Positions 45,282-52,199 of a DNA stretch of 52,199 nucleotides are shown piece by piece. Under the pieces are notes generated by a model. That model was not told where the DNA came from. It worked only from the letters and a program-made list of their open reading frames with translations, and made no database searches. The position numbers and the translations under genes were made by a program. The stretch spans positions 2,347-54,545 of the forward strand of contig DKAT01000070.1 of NCBI GenBank assembly GCA_002450905.1, in the 5' to 3' direction. The DNA comes from Spirochaetia bacterium UBA6919. Lineage in GTDB: Bacteria; Spirochaetota; UBA6919. Position 1 is the stretch's first letter. Every line of letters begins with the position of its first letter.

Positions 45282-46781
45282 ATGATAAAATATTCTGCTA
45301 TCCTATTATCACTTAGTCTATTAATTTTCATATCCTGTGAACAGTCCTTAAAAACTCTTGGTAAAGAATCTGTATCCATAGAAATATCACTGGATAAACC
45401 AAGATTCCCCTCACAAAATGCCCTTGAGAAATACCAAAATGAGCTTCTTATAAATTATAGAAGACAAATGAATAATCACTTCATGGATACATCCTATGGA
45501 GCACCCCCCACCCGATATGCTGGAAATTATATCTATCTGAAATCCAATGCACAGGATAAAAAAATTATTAAAATCAACGTCAATGGAGGAAATGCCCTCC
45601 TGCTCTCAAATAAGAACCATAAAATTAATATATTGAGGTACTTCGAAGAAAAATCGATAAAGGATAATAAAATCTTTTTCCGGAAAGAAAATCTCAAATC
45701 GACTCACAAAAATTATAAATTTGATTATATCCAAGACTTCTATCCTGCTGAGAACGGGGATTTCTATGTCATGAACCATTCCTTCCCCCAAATCCCATTT
45801 CAAACCGAAGAAGAATTAGAAAAAGCTAAAATTTCTGAAAAAAAACAAAAAAATATTAAAAAGGATAACAATAACAAAGATTTAACAAAAAATATTAAAC
45901 CCCCTGTCATAGCTCAAAATCCTCTCGTAAATCCTCAAACACCCCATAATAAAAATAATAATCTATATAATCAAACTCCACCCATTGCCCAAAATATACC
46001 GGTTAATCCACCAAAACCTGTAGTCAAAAATAATCCTCAAAATGTTAAGCAGGAAAAATTCCTTCTGAAGTTTGATAAAAATGGTAATTTCTTATATAAA
46101 ATTGGTAAAACGGGTAAAAATGGATTGCCCTTTGATCTCGATAAAGGTCTTCATCTTATCTATTGTGATAAAAATAATTATCTATATCTTATTTTTAAAT
46201 CTTATAATGACAAATCCCCATCACTGTTTAAAGAATCCTATGAACTCTTCAGAATAACTCCCCAGGGAAATATTGATATCCATGAAAACGACATTTTAAA
46301 ATGGGTTCCAGCTGAAAAGGGATTTGTCTTTAACTTATCTGAAATACAGATTACTCCAGCATCCCAAAAATTATTATTCCATATAAAATACTATCCCACA
46401 ACAAAATCTAATAATAGCAAGGAAAGAGGATTTAATCCCACTTTATCTAAACTAATATTTATCGATTTACAAAATAAATCATATAAATCAGATGTCATCA
46501 GGGAATTGAAAAATGAGGAACTTAAATACTCTCTCCTTGGGGTAAATGACCAGGATGAAACTTATCTGAATATACCCCTTCCTGAATCTAAAAATACACT
46601 TCAGCACAAATTATATAATATTCAGGTTCTCACACCCTCCGGCAGGAATAAGGAAATCAAATCACTTTTATTAGAAAATAACCCGGAAGACACATGGCAC
46701 TGGTTCTCTGTAGGACTTAACGGGGAGTTGGTCGTATTTACAAAGCGTAGTCAAAAAATGATATTCAATTATTATCGTTAA
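45282..46781 (+). CDS. Large lipoprotein with a Pro/Asn-rich insert
   Basis: 499 residues behind GGAG. The lipobox is FISC, Cys at residue 19. The N-terminal part is strand-rich (GNYIYLKSNAQDKKIIKINVN, YPAENGDFYVMNH), a low-complexity Lys/Asn/Pro insert covers about 185-260 (IAQNPLVNPQTP, IAQNIPVNPPKPV), and strands resume with FLLKFDKNGNFLYKIGKTG and GLNGELVVFTKR. The pattern fits a beta-propeller interrupted by a linker. Similar lipoproteins occur in spirochaetes as I recall them, but I cannot name a family with certainty. Repeat copy D lies 49 nt after the stop. Confidence 0.7.
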   Translation: MIKYSAILLSLSLLIFISCEQSLKTLGKESVSIEISLDKPRFPSQNALEKYQNELLINYRRQMNNHFMDTSYGAPPTRYAGNYIYLKSNAQDKKIIKINVNGGNALLLSNKNHKINILRYFEEKSIKDNKIFFRKENLKSTHKNYKFDYIQDFYPAENGDFYVMNHSFPQIPFQTEEELEKAKISEKKQKNIKKDNNNKDLTKNIKPPVIAQNPLVNPQTPHNKNNNLYNQTPPIAQNIPVNPPKPVVKNNPQNVKQEKFLLKFDKNGNFLYKIGKTGKNGLPFDLDKGLHLIYCDKNNYLYLIFKSYNDKSPSLFKESYELFRITPQGNIDIHENDILKWVPAEKGFVFNLSEIQITPASQKLLFHIKYYPTTKSNNSKERGFNPTLSKLIFIDLQNKSYKSDVIRELKNEELKYSLLGVNDQDETYLNIPLPESKNTLQHKLYNIQVLTPSGRNKEIKSLLLENNPEDTWHWFSVGLNGELVVFTKRSQKMIFNYYR

Positions 46782-46830
46782 GAACTTCATCGGATTCATA
46801 ACTAAACCCCAATCTTTGAAACGAATCACA

Positions 46831-46857
46831 ATCGGAATTAAAATTTCTGATTCCGAT
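46831..46857 (-). repeat. 27-nt dispersed palindrome, copy D
   Basis: Read on the minus strand it differs from copy C at one base. It lies 49 nt after the stop of the lipoprotein gene ending at 46781 and between convergent genes. A short GC-rich hairpin-like stretch (CCCTTTCGGAGGGG) follows directly. Confidence 0.77.
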
Positions 46858-47036
46858 TCCCTTTCGGAGGGGGTATATGCTATTTATTTTGATTTTCAAT
46901 TAGTTGAATAAAATATGAACGGAAGGTCTTTATAAAGGAAATTTATGAGATGAATTGAAATCTCTTATTGGGAGTAATCCAATCCATTCGTTGGGTAAAT
47001 CTAAGATCTCTAAATTTAAAGATACACAAGAATTTA

Positions 47037-47534
47037 TTATCGGAATGTATTTTGTAAGCTGATTTTCTCTATTTTCTGATCTTTGACTTTTTTAAGATAA
47101 TCTGCTATTAAAATATCTTTGGGTGGAATTGTCATACTTTTATCAAGCTCTAAAAGGGGTTCAAGTATAAAACGACGATGAATCATTTGTGGATGAGGGA
47201 TCCTCACAAGAAGACTCTGGATATATTCTCTTCCATACAATAAAATATCAATATCAATTTCCCGGGGTGCCCATTTGTTCCCATTTCGTCTTCGACCCAA
47301 ATTATATTCTATCCCCTGTGTGATGGCAAGGATCTCTCCCGCCCCTTTATCCGATGCAATTTCTACAACCTGATTCAGGAAATGATCCTGCTCGACATTC
47401 CCTACTGGCTCACTCTCATAGATATTCGACTCATTGACAAGATTAAAATGCTCTTTTAAAGAATCTTTTGCCTGATTTAAATATTCCAAACGGTTTCCAA
47501 TATTGGATCCAAGACTAACATATATTTTTTTCAC
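47037..47534 (-). CDS. folK: 2-amino-4-hydroxy-6-hydroxymethyldihydropteridine diphosphokinase
   Basis: The pyrophosphokinase of folate synthesis. 165 residues, normal length. Motifs: YVSLGSNIGNR, YESEPVG, DHFLNQVVEI, GRRRNGNKWAPREIDIDILLYG (the metal-binding Asp-x-Asp) and IPHPQMIHRRFILEPLLEL. The start is GTG behind AAGGAG. The lipoprotein gene 20 nt upstream is on the same strand and may share the transcript. No folP or folB is in the window. Confidence 0.96.
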   Translation of the reverse strand: MKKIYVSLGSNIGNRLEYLNQAKDSLKEHFNLVNESNIYESEPVGNVEQDHFLNQVVEIASDKGAGEILAITQGIEYNLGRRRNGNKWAPREIDIDILLYGREYIQSLLVRIPHPQMIHRRFILEPLLELDKSMTIPPKDILIADYLKKVKDQKIEKISLQNTFR

Positions 47535-47554
47535 AAAATGCTCCTTCTAAGACT

Positions 47555-48037
47555 TTATTGAATGACAAGATAAAGTGGGGATGATGCGTATAGAATTCCC
47601 CAATCAATCAGTTGGATGTGAATCAGACCATCCATCCGAATATCTTTTGTAATCTCTATGGGTTCTATTGGCTTGTAAGAGACTGTGGCAGATCGCCCGA
47701 TATTTTCCCTTGCATCACCATATAATCCATTATATAAGTTCGACAATTTTCTTCCATTCACATATAAACCATCATCAACAACGATAAATCCCTTCCCATC
47801 TGGTGTAGAGGATATAAACACCCGTTCCCCTTTGTTCAACTGAATTTTCATTGACCATTCGTAAAATACCCAGGGTTTATTTGAAGGTGTGGAACGTCGG
47901 CGATCCAGTTTAGACCACTGAATACCGAATCCATTAGTTATTAGAAAGAATCTGGGGTTGGGTTTAATGGGTTCTTCACCACACTGTACAATGAAAGTCA
48001 CTGCTAATAAAAAAATTATAATGATATATCGATTCAT
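47555..48037 (-). CDS. Lipoprotein of unknown function
   Basis: I place the start at ATG 48037, which gives a compact lipoprotein signal peptide ending in FIVQC at residue 16; the frame is open 21 codons further. 160 residues. The mature domain is strand-rich: RFFLITNGFGIQWSKLD, WVFYEWSMKIQLNKGERVF, DGKGFIVVDDGLYVNGRKL and IHIQLIDWGILYASSPLYLV. No family recognised. It sits 20 nt before folK. Confidence 0.65.
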   Translation of the reverse strand: MNRYIIIIFLLAVTFIVQCGEEPIKPNPRFFLITNGFGIQWSKLDRRRSTPSNKPWVFYEWSMKIQLNKGERVFISSTPDGKGFIVVDDGLYVNGRKLSNLYNGLYGDARENIGRSATVSYKPIEPIEITKDIRMDGLIHIQLIDWGILYASSPLYLVIQ

Positions 48038-48297
48038 AGGATACCCCATATTGAATAATTTTAGTAACAATTCTTTCCAGAGGAATAAAGTATAACCCAT
48101 TTTTTTAAGATTTCAGGAAAGTGAAATTTAATTGATTTTCAAATATTGTCAAAGAAATATCGTTATTTTACTCTAAATATTTTTATTATGCCTTCTAAGA
48201 TGATCGGATAACGAATAGGAATAATGGATATTTGGAATATTTTTTAAAAAAAAATTTGTACGTCATTGAAAATTGATTATATTTTATAGTAGATAAA

Positions 48298-48388
48298 ACT
48301 CCGACTGCATAGACCTACGGATCACTAGGGTTTGTGCGGCGATAGGGTACATTTAGAAATGGATGTGCCTTCCTCATTTGAAAAGGAG
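48298..48388 (+). promoter_or_regulatory. Structured 5' leader of the Mo-cofactor operon
   Basis: Two hairpins precede the moeA start. A short one pairs CCTA (48314-48317) with TAGG (48326-48329). A strong one pairs AGGGTACATTT (48344-48354) with GGATGTGCCTT (48361-48371) over eleven pairs, three or four of them G-U, with a six-base loop. TCCT (48371-48374) can also pair with the AGGA (48384-48387) of the ribosome-binding site. The segment is more GC-rich than its surroundings. A cofactor-sensing role (as in the Moco RNA motif) is possible, but I could not match the known consensus. The gap 48038-48297 is AT-rich and otherwise empty. Confidence 0.45.
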
Positions 48389-48393
48389 TTATT

Positions 48394-49587
48394 GTGATAA
48401 ACGTATCCGAAGCACGTCAAATTATAACCCATCATGTGAAGCCATCCAGAGGTCGAGAAGTCCCCATTTTGGATGCTCTCCACTTTGTTTTAAAAGAAGA
48501 TATCTCTGCAGATCGTGATTATCCTCCATTTAACCGGGCTACTATGGATGGATTTGCCATTTCCAGTAATGATTTTAATAATTCATCTGATAAGAAGTTC
48601 TTTATTTATGGGGAAGTATTTGCTGGTGAGATGATGAATCATTCTGTGGATAAGGGTTGTGCTGTTAAAATCATGACAGGTGCACCAGTTCCTGAAGGAT
48701 TGGATGCAGTAGTTATGATAGAAGATTGCAGAATTGTTGGGAAGGATGTTCAAATCGATATTGAGAAGGTCACTCCGTGGATGAATATATCCAGACAGGG
48801 TGAAGATGCACTTAAGGGAGATATTTTACTGACTGATGGAACGATTTGTGACGTGTCTGTTCTGAGTCTGCTGGCTACTCTTGGTCAGGAGCAAGTGTAT
48901 ATTTATGATATCCCTCTAATAGCTATTATTTCTACAGGTGATGAAGTTGTTTCTCCAGGACAGCCGATAAAACCCTACCAGATTAGAAACTCAAATTTAT
49001 ATACCATTCAAGCCTTTCTCAAAGATTATAATATTATTCCAAATTATGTAAAACATGTTCCAGACAATAAAGAAATGCTATATGATGCTATACAGGAAGG
49101 ACTCAAAAGGGATGTATTAATTCTCACCGGTGGAGTTTCCATGGGTGATGCGGATTTTGTACCGGAAGTATTAGATCGACTTGGGGTTCAAAAGCTCTTC
49201 CACAAGGTTAAAATTAAACCTGGTAAGCCAATTTGGTTTGGTGAGACAGATCATGGGGTTGTGTTTGGCTTGCCTGGTAATCCTATGTCATGTCAAGTGT
49301 GTTTTAAGGTATTTATTGAATTATATATAAGGCATTTTATGGGGTTGAAGGATATACTTCCTGTTCAATTGGAGATCTCCACGAATCGAAGTAAGAAGGG
49401 TATGCGTGAAGATTACTTTCCATGTAAATTAGGTTCAGATTATCTTATTGTTGAACCCATTCGATATAATGGGAGTGGAGATATCAAGTCCTGTCTGCAT
49501 TCTGATGGGATTGCTATTCATCCTGGTGAAGTACAGGAGCTTAAGAGGGGGGATGTTGTTGATTTCATTCCCTGGAGGTCTTTATGA
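48394..49587 (+). CDS. moeA: Molybdopterin molybdenumtransferase
   Basis: Inserts molybdate into adenylylated molybdopterin. 397 residues, the usual length. Motifs: DYPPFNRATMDGFAI, KIMTGAPVPEGLDAVVMIED, ISRQGEDALKGD, IISTGDEVVSPG, IRNSN, LTGGVSMGDADFVPEVL and FGLPGNPMSCQVCF. The start is GTG six bases behind AAAAGGAG. First gene of the operon; its stop overlaps the ATG of moaA (ATGA). A single moeA is present, so use for tungsten instead of molybdenum cannot be judged. Confidence 0.97.
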   Translation: MINVSEARQIITHHVKPSRGREVPILDALHFVLKEDISADRDYPPFNRATMDGFAISSNDFNNSSDKKFFIYGEVFAGEMMNHSVDKGCAVKIMTGAPVPEGLDAVVMIEDCRIVGKDVQIDIEKVTPWMNISRQGEDALKGDILLTDGTICDVSVLSLLATLGQEQVYIYDIPLIAIISTGDEVVSPGQPIKPYQIRNSNLYTIQAFLKDYNIIPNYVKHVPDNKEMLYDAIQEGLKRDVLILTGGVSMGDADFVPEVLDRLGVQKLFHKVKIKPGKPIWFGETDHGVVFGLPGNPMSCQVCFKVFIELYIRHFMGLKDILPVQLEISTNRSKKGMREDYFPCKLGSDYLIVEPIRYNGSGDIKSCLHSDGIAIHPGEVQELKRGDVVDFIPWRSL

Positions 49588-50531
49588 TACAAAATTCAGA
49601 TCCTCGTCAGTTTAAAGTATTACGTCTCAGTGTAACAGCTGAATGTAATTTTGCTTGTAAATATTGTGTGAGCAAAGATGATATTCAATATCGTACTCAT
49701 CATACCTCTCTTAGTCCAGAAGAATACGGGAATATCGTACGAAAGATCCATCAGATAAATAAATTAAGTACAGTTCGCTTAACAGGAGGAGAACCCACGT
49801 TATATAAAGGGTTAATTGACCTTGTAGGAATACTTCAGGAAATCGGTATCCCTGAGATTCACCTTACCACCAATGGAAGTCATCTAGAAGGTCAGCTGGA
49901 TAGTCTTATCCAAAATGGTTTAACCGGGATTAATTTTTCTCTGGATGCCATTGACAAGGATATATTCAGGAAATTAACTGGACGAGATCAGATTGAGAAG
50001 GTTCTTTCTTGTATAGACAGAGCTTTAAAATATGATATATCAATTAAAATTAATACCACACTGATGAAAGGAATCAATGATAGTCAAATTATCCCTCTCT
50101 TAGAATATGCCAGTAGTCATGGGATGGCAATTCGTTTTCTGGAACTTATGAAAATGGGTCATCTCTATCATAATTATCATCAATATCTCTTTTCAGAACA
50201 GGAAATATTATCTACTATTCAAACAAAATATCTTATCCACCCTGTAGAGAGAAAGGCATCCTCTACTGCAAACTATTGGTTGACTGAAGATGGAAAGAAG
50301 TTTGGTATCATAGCCAATGAATCATCACCATTTTGTGGAGATTGTAATCGTCTGAGAGTAGACTACAACGGGTTTTTGTATGGTTGTTTAAGTGTTAATT
50401 ATGGATTTCCCCTTGATCAAGCAGTGAATGATGAGGAATATATGAAAGATATACTAGTGAAAGCAATGTCTCAGAAACAGAAAGAAAAGTTTGTTGGAAG
50501 TACTTTATCTATGAAAGCTATTGGAGGCTAA
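49584..50531 (+). CDS. moaA: GTP 3',8-cyclase
   Basis: A radical SAM enzyme making the first intermediate of molybdopterin from GTP. 315 residues. The SAM cluster Cys21, Cys25 and Cys28 lie in TAECNFACKYC; the second cluster has Cys251, Cys254 and Cys268 (CGDCNRLRVDYNGFLYGC). VRLTGGEPTLYK and TTNGSHL are standard. The C-terminal Gly-Gly needed for activity is present (AIGG). It overlaps moeA by four bases and is two bases from moaD. moaC, the partner enzyme, is not in the window. Confidence 0.97.
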   Translation: MIQNSDPRQFKVLRLSVTAECNFACKYCVSKDDIQYRTHHTSLSPEEYGNIVRKIHQINKLSTVRLTGGEPTLYKGLIDLVGILQEIGIPEIHLTTNGSHLEGQLDSLIQNGLTGINFSLDAIDKDIFRKLTGRDQIEKVLSCIDRALKYDISIKINTTLMKGINDSQIIPLLEYASSHGMAIRFLELMKMGHLYHNYHQYLFSEQEILSTIQTKYLIHPVERKASSTANYWLTEDGKKFGIIANESSPFCGDCNRLRVDYNGFLYGCLSVNYGFPLDQAVNDEEYMKDILVKAMSQKQKEKFVGSTLSMKAIGG

Positions 50532-50533
50532 AA

Positions 50534-50776
50534 ATGGATGTTACAATACATGTTTATGCTGGGCTCAAAGATTATTTCAAGCCACAGATCACACTTGATA
50601 TTATAGATAAATCAACAGTGAAAGATCTTTTTCTTCAAATGACCGCACTGAGGCCAGAATCTAAGAATACTCTAGACTGTTGTAAAGCTGTGGTTCAAAA
50701 AGAATTTGTTAATGAAGACTATATTTTATCTCAGGGAGAGGAAATTCTGTTATTCCCTCCTTCCAGTGGTGGTTGA
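50534..50776 (+). CDS. moaD: Molybdopterin synthase small subunit
   Basis: An 80-residue ubiquitin-like sulfur carrier. IHVYAGLKDYF at the start, EEILLFPPSSGG at the end; the terminal Gly-Gly is thiocarboxylated and delivers sulfur to MoaE. Its stop is one base before moaE. Confidence 0.95.
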   Translation: MDVTIHVYAGLKDYFKPQITLDIIDKSTVKDLFLQMTALRPESKNTLDCCKAVVQKEFVNEDYILSQGEEILLFPPSSGG

Positions 50777-50777
50777 A

Positions 50778-51179
50778 ATGGAATATATTACAGACAAACC
50801 CATTAAATTATCTGAACATGTCGATATTGCACACGATCCGAAAGCAGGAGCAGTTGTTCTGTTCAGTGGAGAAACACGAAATCATAGCCAGGGAAGAGCG
50901 GTAGACTATCTTGAATACGAAGCACATATCGATATGGCTCAGAAAACAATCAAAGAAATTATATCTGAAGCTAAGAACAAATGGCCACTCTACTATGCCC
51001 ATTGTACTCATAGGATAGGTCGAGTTGATATCAGTGAAACCGCCGTCGTTGTAGTCACATCCTCTGCCCACAGAAAGGATGCCTATGATGCGAATCGATA
51101 TATCATAGATAGAGTCAAGAAAGAAGCGCCAATATGGAAGAAAGAGTATTTCTCAGATGGAAAAGAAAGCTGGCAATAA
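50778..51179 (+). CDS. moaE: Molybdopterin synthase large subunit
   Basis: 133 residues from ATG 50778, one base after the moaD stop; earlier in-frame starts lie inside moaD and would add non-family sequence. Motifs: GAVVLFSGETRNHSQGRAVDYLEYEAH split across two strands, HRIGRVDISETAVVVVTSSAHRKDAYDA and IDRVKKEAPIWKKE, with the catalytic Lys residues. Acts with MoaD to convert the cyclic precursor to molybdopterin. The mobA start lies within its last 23 bases. Confidence 0.95.
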   Translation: MEYITDKPIKLSEHVDIAHDPKAGAVVLFSGETRNHSQGRAVDYLEYEAHIDMAQKTIKEIISEAKNKWPLYYAHCTHRIGRVDISETAVVVVTSSAHRKDAYDANRYIIDRVKKEAPIWKKEYFSDGKESWQ

Positions 51180-51771
51180 TCTACAATTCGTATTACTCTG
51201 TGGTGGTCAAAGCATTCGCATGGGTCATGACAAGGGTCTTTTAGTAAAACAAAAGCTCACCTGGGCAGAATGGGGTATTCAGTTATTAAAATCTTTTACA
51301 GATCAGATTATCCTATCAATCAAGCAGCAACAAGTATTATCATATAAGAAATTATTAACTTCAAACCCTTATATAATTGATTCATTAAATATTCCAGGAC
51401 CACTCAACGGAATATTATCTGTTCACTCTATTTATCCAAATAATGACTTGTTTGTTCTCGCCTGTGATATGATTAAAATGACTAGGGAAACCATAGATAT
51501 TCTTATTAATAAATATATTGACAATGACTCATATTCAGCATTCCTTTATGAGAGAAATAATCGGCTGGAACCTCTTTGCGGTATTTACACAAGTTCTGGG
51601 CTAGAAATAATAAACGAATATATTCAAACCACATTCGAACTTCAAATGAAGGATTTTGGTATCGTCAATTGCATATCCCTTTTAAATGCAATGAAAATAC
51701 CTATCCCTCCCCATCAAATGGATGATTTCCGCAATATGAATACATTAAAAGATTTGTCAAATAATGAATAG
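51157..51771 (+). CDS. mobA: Molybdenum cofactor guanylyltransferase
   Basis: Attaches GMP to Mo-molybdopterin to give the bis-MGD form used by DMSO-reductase-family enzymes. 204 residues. LLCGGQSIRMGHDKG is the nucleotide-binding signature; IPGPLNGILS, VLACDMIKMT, RLEPLCGIY and the late DDFRNMNTLKDL are as expected. Overlaps moaE by 23 nt, so it is translationally coupled. Its presence implies that the host makes MGD-type molybdoenzymes, none of which is in the window. Confidence 0.94.
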   Translation: MEKKAGNNLQFVLLCGGQSIRMGHDKGLLVKQKLTWAEWGIQLLKSFTDQIILSIKQQQVLSYKKLLTSNPYIIDSLNIPGPLNGILSVHSIYPNNDLFVLACDMIKMTRETIDILINKYIDNDSYSAFLYERNNRLEPLCGIYTSSGLEIINEYIQTTFELQMKDFGIVNCISLLNAMKIPIPPHQMDDFRNMNTLKDLSNNE

Positions 51772-51772
51772 A

Positions 51773-51973
51773 TTAGCCTAAAGCAGATTTAAGAGCCTCA
51801 ATATTATGAGTATGTGTGGATTTCCTTCTGCGATCTACTGATAAACCAAGAGATATAGCACGACTTGGAACTAATCCCGCTTCTTTTATTTCTCCCAAAC
51901 TAAATCCACGTCCCTGACGAGTTCCATTTCTCTTTTTGATAACAACTTTAGATCTATCAAGATTTCTTTTCAT
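51773..51973 (-). CDS. Small protein resembling ribosomal protein L13e (eL13)
   Basis: 66 residues from ATG 51973, with GGTGA (end of an AAGGAGGTGA-type site) five bases upstream; a GTG at 51982 is the alternative. The basic front (DRSKVVIKKRNGTR) is followed by QGRGFSLGEIKEAGLVPSRA, then ISLGLSVDRRRKSTHTHNIEALKSAL. The order GRGFSL-x-E-L/I-K-x-AG(I/L), then A-x-x-x-G-I/L-x-VD-x-RR(R/K), then N-x-x-x-LK is that of the archaeal and eukaryotic L13e family. Bacterial ribosomes lack eL13, so the role here is open: an RNA- or ribosome-associated protein is the natural guess. Convergent with mobA, one base apart. Confidence 0.7.
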   Translation of the reverse strand: MKRNLDRSKVVIKKRNGTRQGRGFSLGEIKEAGLVPSRAISLGLSVDRRRKSTHTHNIEALKSALG

Positions 51974-52161
51974 TTTCTTCACCCAATATAATATTTTAAT
52001 TAATAATGACTTCCATACAAATACAAAGTCGAATAAGACAATTTTGAAATGTAAATTTATATATTTTTATAAAAATGTCAAGTATTTAAAAAAAACCTTT
52101 TGACTTCTGTTAAACTTTTCATTATTTATTATCAAGTCAAAAATTAATTAGAGTACAATAA

Positions 52162-52199
52162 ATGTTTCATAAATTAATTCCTCTCATATTTGTTATAAT
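52162..52199 (+). CDS. Possible 5' end of an exported protein, cut by the window edge
   Basis: ATG 52162 opens MFHKLIPLIFVI, which looks like the front of a signal peptide and runs off the window. Upstream, TTGACT lies 17 bases before TATTTA, a plausible promoter, and TTTTGACTT (52096-52104 region) and AAGTCAAAA form an inverted repeat over it that could be an operator. The ribosome-binding site (TTAGAG) is weak. Confidence 0.35.
   Translation, partial: MFHKLIPLIFVI

Overview
The window is AT-rich bacterial DNA, densely coded on both strands. I see no tRNA, rRNA, CRISPR array, intact transposase or phage module. Bacterial identity is clear from ObgE, MsrA, FluC/CrcB, FolK, QueC, a full set of Mo-cofactor genes and many two-component kinases. 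There are many secreted proteins and lipoproteins, several with relaxed lipoboxes, and also SH3b/LRR, ankyrin, Uma2 and VWA-DUF2135 proteins. Together these suggest a free-living Gram-negative organism, possibly a spirochaete or relative. That placement is inference and is weak.

Layout. 1-9.2 kb is a decaying accessory region. It holds two ankyrin-Uma2 cassettes in which opposite members have died, a further Uma2 gene stopped by a nonsense codon, a lipoprotein-VWA-DUF2135 gene broken at two places, a split YeeE/YedE sulfur transporter, and several small secreted proteins. 9.2-20.8 kb holds membrane proteins, MsrA-FluC-DUF190, a secreted CAP-domain protein, an AMIN-like/M19 dipeptidase, a serine beta-lactamase-fold hydrolase with ThiL, and a CobC-like phosphatase. 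20.9-28.8 kb holds a 720-residue ankyrin protein and two paralogous histidine kinases. The second kinase sits in an apparent operon with a PhnD-like periplasmic binding protein and QueC. 28.9-36.8 kb holds ObgE, a broken SH3b-LRR gene, a LamG lipoprotein, a GAF/PAS/pseudo-receiver/STAS-like protein and an orphan ParB. 37.1-44.9 kb is a tight minus-strand signalling operon: DUF4389-type membrane protein, GGDEF-EAL, GAF-PAS kinase, receiver-kinase and a small HydE/BioB-like radical SAM protein. 45.3-48.0 kb holds lipoproteins and FolK. 48.3-51.8 kb is a moeA-moaA-moaD-moaE-mobA operon behind a structured leader. The last gene, on the minus strand, is a small protein that looks like archaeal/eukaryotic ribosomal protein L13e.

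The most notable unexplained signals are four. (1) The L13e-like gene in a bacterium. (2) A 27-nt palindrome present four times, always 3' of a gene and always in the same orientation relative to that gene. (3) Reciprocal decay of the ankyrin-Uma2 cassettes. (4) A receiver domain with Glu at the phospho-acceptor position, joined to a STAS-like tail.

Start codons were moved from the longest reading frame where a ribosome-binding site or signal peptide clearly favoured another start (MsrA, CAP protein, M19 dipeptidase, Spy-like lipoprotein, LamG lipoprotein, MoaE, L13e-like and others).
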